Shown here: positions 5,200-5,304 of the stretch, in pieces
Layout: each line of letters opens with the position of its first letter
Numbering within the stretch: the stretch's first letter is position 1
Assembly (NCBI GenBank): GCA_946405325.1
Contig: CAMJGU010000074.1
Coordinates: 1-5,304, forward strand
From: an uncultured Clostridia bacterium
GTDB taxonomy: Bacteria; Bacillota_A; Clostridia; Oscillospirales; Oscillospiraceae
Direction: 5' to 3'
DNA length: 5,304 bases
Made by a program: the position numbers and the translations under genes
The notes under the pieces: model-generated
What the model was told of the DNA's origin: nothing
Database searches by the model: none
The model's input: only the letters and a program-made list of their open reading frames with translations

Positions 5200-5304
5200 G
5201 CCGTTTTTCCGGCGTATGGACAGTTTTGTCGGCAGTGTGCAAAAATTTTTTGGACCTGTCAAGAAAAGTGCAGAGTGAAAACCCACAAAATGTTCTGCTT
5301 GGTC
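5200..5304. other. Non-coding region upstream of the PBP gene
   Basis: No gene is seen here. The stretch holds a second minus-strand TTGACA (5257-5262) with only a poor -10 (CACACT) 17 bases on, an A/T tract (AAAAATTTTTT, 5241-5251), and a GACA-N4-TGTC inverted repeat (5219-5230). TGTC recurs at 5194, 5227 and 5257, about 30-33 bases apart. It could be an extended control region or also serve a gene beyond the window edge. Confidence 0.4.

Noticed and set aside
1..5304. CRISPR array, insertion sequence or attachment sites
   Set aside because: No spaced direct repeats, transposase or integrase gene, or paired terminal repeats were seen.

Overview
The window most likely comes from the chromosome of a GC-rich, spore-forming, anaerobic Firmicute (Clostridia, Oscillospirales-like). 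This is inferred from strong AGGAGG-type ribosome binding sites, a class A penicillin-binding protein of clostridial style with a Cys-rich tail, and a SpoIVFA/SpoIVFB-like gene pair. No ribosomal or taxonomic marker gene is present, so the placement stays approximate.

Layout: all four protein genes lie on the minus strand, so in transcription order they read from right to left. (1) 5116-2471 encodes a bifunctional class A penicillin-binding protein that polymerises and crosslinks peptidoglycan. It has its own upstream region (5117-5304) and a strong intrinsic terminator (2434-2468). (2) 2381-1521 encodes a membrane-anchored LytM/M23 protein, followed 16 bases later by (3) 1504-926, an M50 intramembrane metalloprotease. 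Together they resemble the sporulation operon spoIVFA-spoIVFB, whose products control and perform activation of pro-sigma-K in the mother cell. (4) 857-378 encodes a 159-residue protein resembling the N-terminal winged-helix domain of phage replisome organizers. It has its own near-consensus promoter, which starts 4 bases after the M50 stop codon and is overlaid with inverted repeats that look like operators.

The left end (about 23-341) is the most unusual part. It holds no credible protein gene. On the plus strand it has a near-consensus extended -10 promoter, a highly structured RNA of about 220 nt closed by a long, nearly continuous terminal stem, and an intrinsic terminator. The 3' strand of the RNA's closing stem is also the 5' strand of the terminator stem, so the two structures exclude each other as in a riboswitch or attenuator. 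No plus-strand gene follows, so this is either a stand-alone structured ncRNA (the raiA-motif class is my best but unverified guess) or an orphan switch.

The PBP and the SpoIVF-like pair are consistent with a cell-envelope and sporulation neighbourhood. The phage-like replication protein and the ncRNA, which converge on each other, are the accessory elements worth following up.
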